Assembly: GCA_905215555.1 (NCBI GenBank)
Contig: CAJMQU010000052.1
Location: 1-32,063, forward strand
Source of the DNA: an uncultured bacterium
Lineage (GTDB): Bacteria; Bacteroidota; Bacteroidia; Bacteroidales; Bacteroidaceae
Direction of reading: 5' to 3'
DNA length: 32,063 bases
The notes beneath the pieces were generated by a model. That model was given only the letters and a program-made list of their open reading frames with translations. It was not told where the DNA came from and searched no databases. The position numbers and the translations under genes are program-made. Of the stretch, positions 31,180 through 32,063 are shown piece by piece; within the stretch, counting starts at the first letter, position 1, and the number at the start of each line of letters is the position of its first letter.

Positions 31180-32063
31180 TTAAAGTGATAATAATACGGT
31201 ATAATATCCTCCTGTTTTGGGTGCACCTCTAAATTCTACTATACCTTTTTCTTGTAAGGATTTAATATATCGCATTGTTGTTCTTACACTTTTGCCTATA
31301 TGATTTGCTATTTCGGAAGCATTTAAGCCGGGAGTTACTATCAGTAAATTGATTACAGCTTGTTCATTCTCGTTTATAGCATTATTTACTATGCCATTTA
31401 CTATGCCATTTACCGTGTCATAGTTGGCAGAGTTGGTGGTTTGACGTTTGAACACTGCTGTAAACATCCCCTCTGTGTGAAATTCCGGTTCGGGCAGATT
31501 CGCTTCTCTCATGGCTTCCTGCATACGAGGAATGCCGGATGCAACTCTTTCAACCAAGTGCATACGGGTAAATAAACCGAAAATTAGCGGATTACGTGTC
31601 ATGCTTTTATGCCCGAAATCTTTAGCCACAACAGGCAGAAGTCCTCCGGGATTGGAAATCTCTACCCGGTCGTCAAACATTTCTATCATAATGCTTGCAC
31701 CTTGTTCGTAGTAATCACGATGTGACAGAGCGTTTATAATGGCTTCTTTAAATACGGTCAAAGGTATTTCCCAAATTTCTTCTCTTGGTCCTGTTCCCTC
31801 TATTTTATAGGCAACTTGCAGTTTACTTTCCAGCCAAGCCATAGCCTGTAGATATTGTTGGTACAATGAACCTCCGAATGTTTTATCATCTATAATATAG
31901 ACTTTATTCGTTCCCTTGAAAAGAACACACCTTGTGATAGCGTGTGGAAACTTTCGTTCAGGTTGTTTTCCAAAGAACATCGCTGCACCGTTCTTTGCCG
32001 TTCCATTCTCGGTAAACAGTTCCAAGTTCTCAAATATTTGTTTGTCGGGTGTGGACGGACTTA
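31180..32063 (-). CDS. Schlafen-like (AlbA_2) ATP-binding regulator with winged helix, 5' end cut by window edge
   Basis: The visible 293 codons are the C-terminal part of a protein of the AlbA_2/HATPase_c_4 family often labelled putative transcriptional regulator or RNA-binding protein. The frame stays open to the right edge, so the start and most of the AlbA_2 domain are missing. Visible features are FTENGTAKNGAAMFFGKQPE, the ATPase-like segment FKEAIINALSHRDYYEQGAS with FDDRVEISNPGGL, RNPLIFGLFTRMHLVERVAS, and a C-terminal winged helix LNASEIANHIGKSVRTTMRY. The linker between ATPase and winged helix contains an in-frame repeat (NGIVNGIV). Targets are unknown. Composition is intermediate between the AT-rich DUF2971 gene and the rest. 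Confidence 0.85.
   Translation of the reverse strand, partial: SPSTPDKQIFENLELFTENGTAKNGAAMFFGKQPERKFPHAITRCVLFKGTNKVYIIDDKTFGGSLYQQYLQAMAWLESKLQVAYKIEGTGPREEIWEIPLTVFKEAIINALSHRDYYEQGASIMIEMFDDRVEISNPGGLLPVVAKDFGHKSMTRNPLIFGLFTRMHLVERVASGIPRMQEAMREANLPEPEFHTEGMFTAVFKRQTTNSANYDTVNGIVNGIVNNAINENEQAVINLLIVTPGLNASEIANHIGKSVRTTMRYIKSLQEKGIVEFRGAPKTGGYYTVLLSL

Noticed and set aside
1..32063. tRNA or rRNA genes, CRISPR array, intact insertion sequence, integrase
   Set aside because: I scanned for cloverleaf-like segments, regularly spaced repeats and transposase or integrase motifs and found none that held up.

Overview
The window looks like a chromosomal segment of a gut Bacteroides or close relative. 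The grounds are: (i) many genes are preceded by the Bacteroidetes -7 promoter element TAnnTTTG, sometimes with TTTG 19 bp upstream, in place of a -35/-10 promoter; (ii) Shine-Dalgarno sequences are weak or absent; (iii) the gene content is typical of the group (two-domain malic enzyme, O-acetylhomoserine sulfhydrylase, DUF2867, DUF3795, PepSY-like protein, type V fimbriae). I cannot name the species. No tRNA, rRNA, CRISPR array or intact insertion sequence was found.

Region 1 (1-6453) is core metabolism. It holds the 5' part of gdhA, a malic enzyme gene (maeB) whose stop codon overlaps the start of an easily missed 57-residue two-helix membrane protein, a strong terminator, a decayed lipoprotein gene, metY, and a divergent periplasmic amidase. 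Region 2 (6467-11638) is a patchwork of single-gene units: an EamA transporter, a lipoprotein, DUF2867, a GNAT acetyltransferase, a REP-like palindrome, an AraC/GyrI regulator, a TIGR02757 protein and a lipocalin. Region 3 (11866-14904) runs in one direction: AraC regulator, VOC protein, antibiotic-biosynthesis-monooxygenase-like protein and a MATE exporter, which reads like a detoxification or efflux set.

Region 4 (14963-18755) has two divergent two-gene operons, AlkD-like plus DUF3795 and cupin plus DUF5131, separated by nested inverted repeats and followed by a lipoprotein MsrA-MsrB fusion. Region 5 (18829-24421) holds a PepSY-like periplasmic protein with an 11-bp tandem repeat at its promoter, a helD-type helicase gene broken by a frameshift and apparent internal deletion, a nucleotidyltransferase-like protein, a PAS-LuxR regulator and a second MATE exporter paralogous to the first.

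Region 6 (24694-29842) is a four-gene type V (FimA/Mfa1-like) fimbrial operon: stalk fimbrillin, FimB/Mfa2-like subunit, a 608-residue protein with a fimbrillin-like part and an extra C-terminal domain (probable tip adhesin), and a minor fimbrillin-like lipoprotein. The first two proteins end in almost the same C-terminal strand. Region 7 (from about 30000 to the end) becomes markedly AT-rich: a DUF2971 gene, then an opposing Schlafen-like AlbA_2/ATPase/winged-helix regulator cut by the window edge. This looks like the start of an accessory region.

The items most worth a second look are the translationally coupled small membrane protein after maeB, the shared C-terminal strand of the fimbrial proteins, the broken helD gene, the nested palindromes between alkD and the cupin gene, and the direct-repeat operator in front of the PepSY gene.
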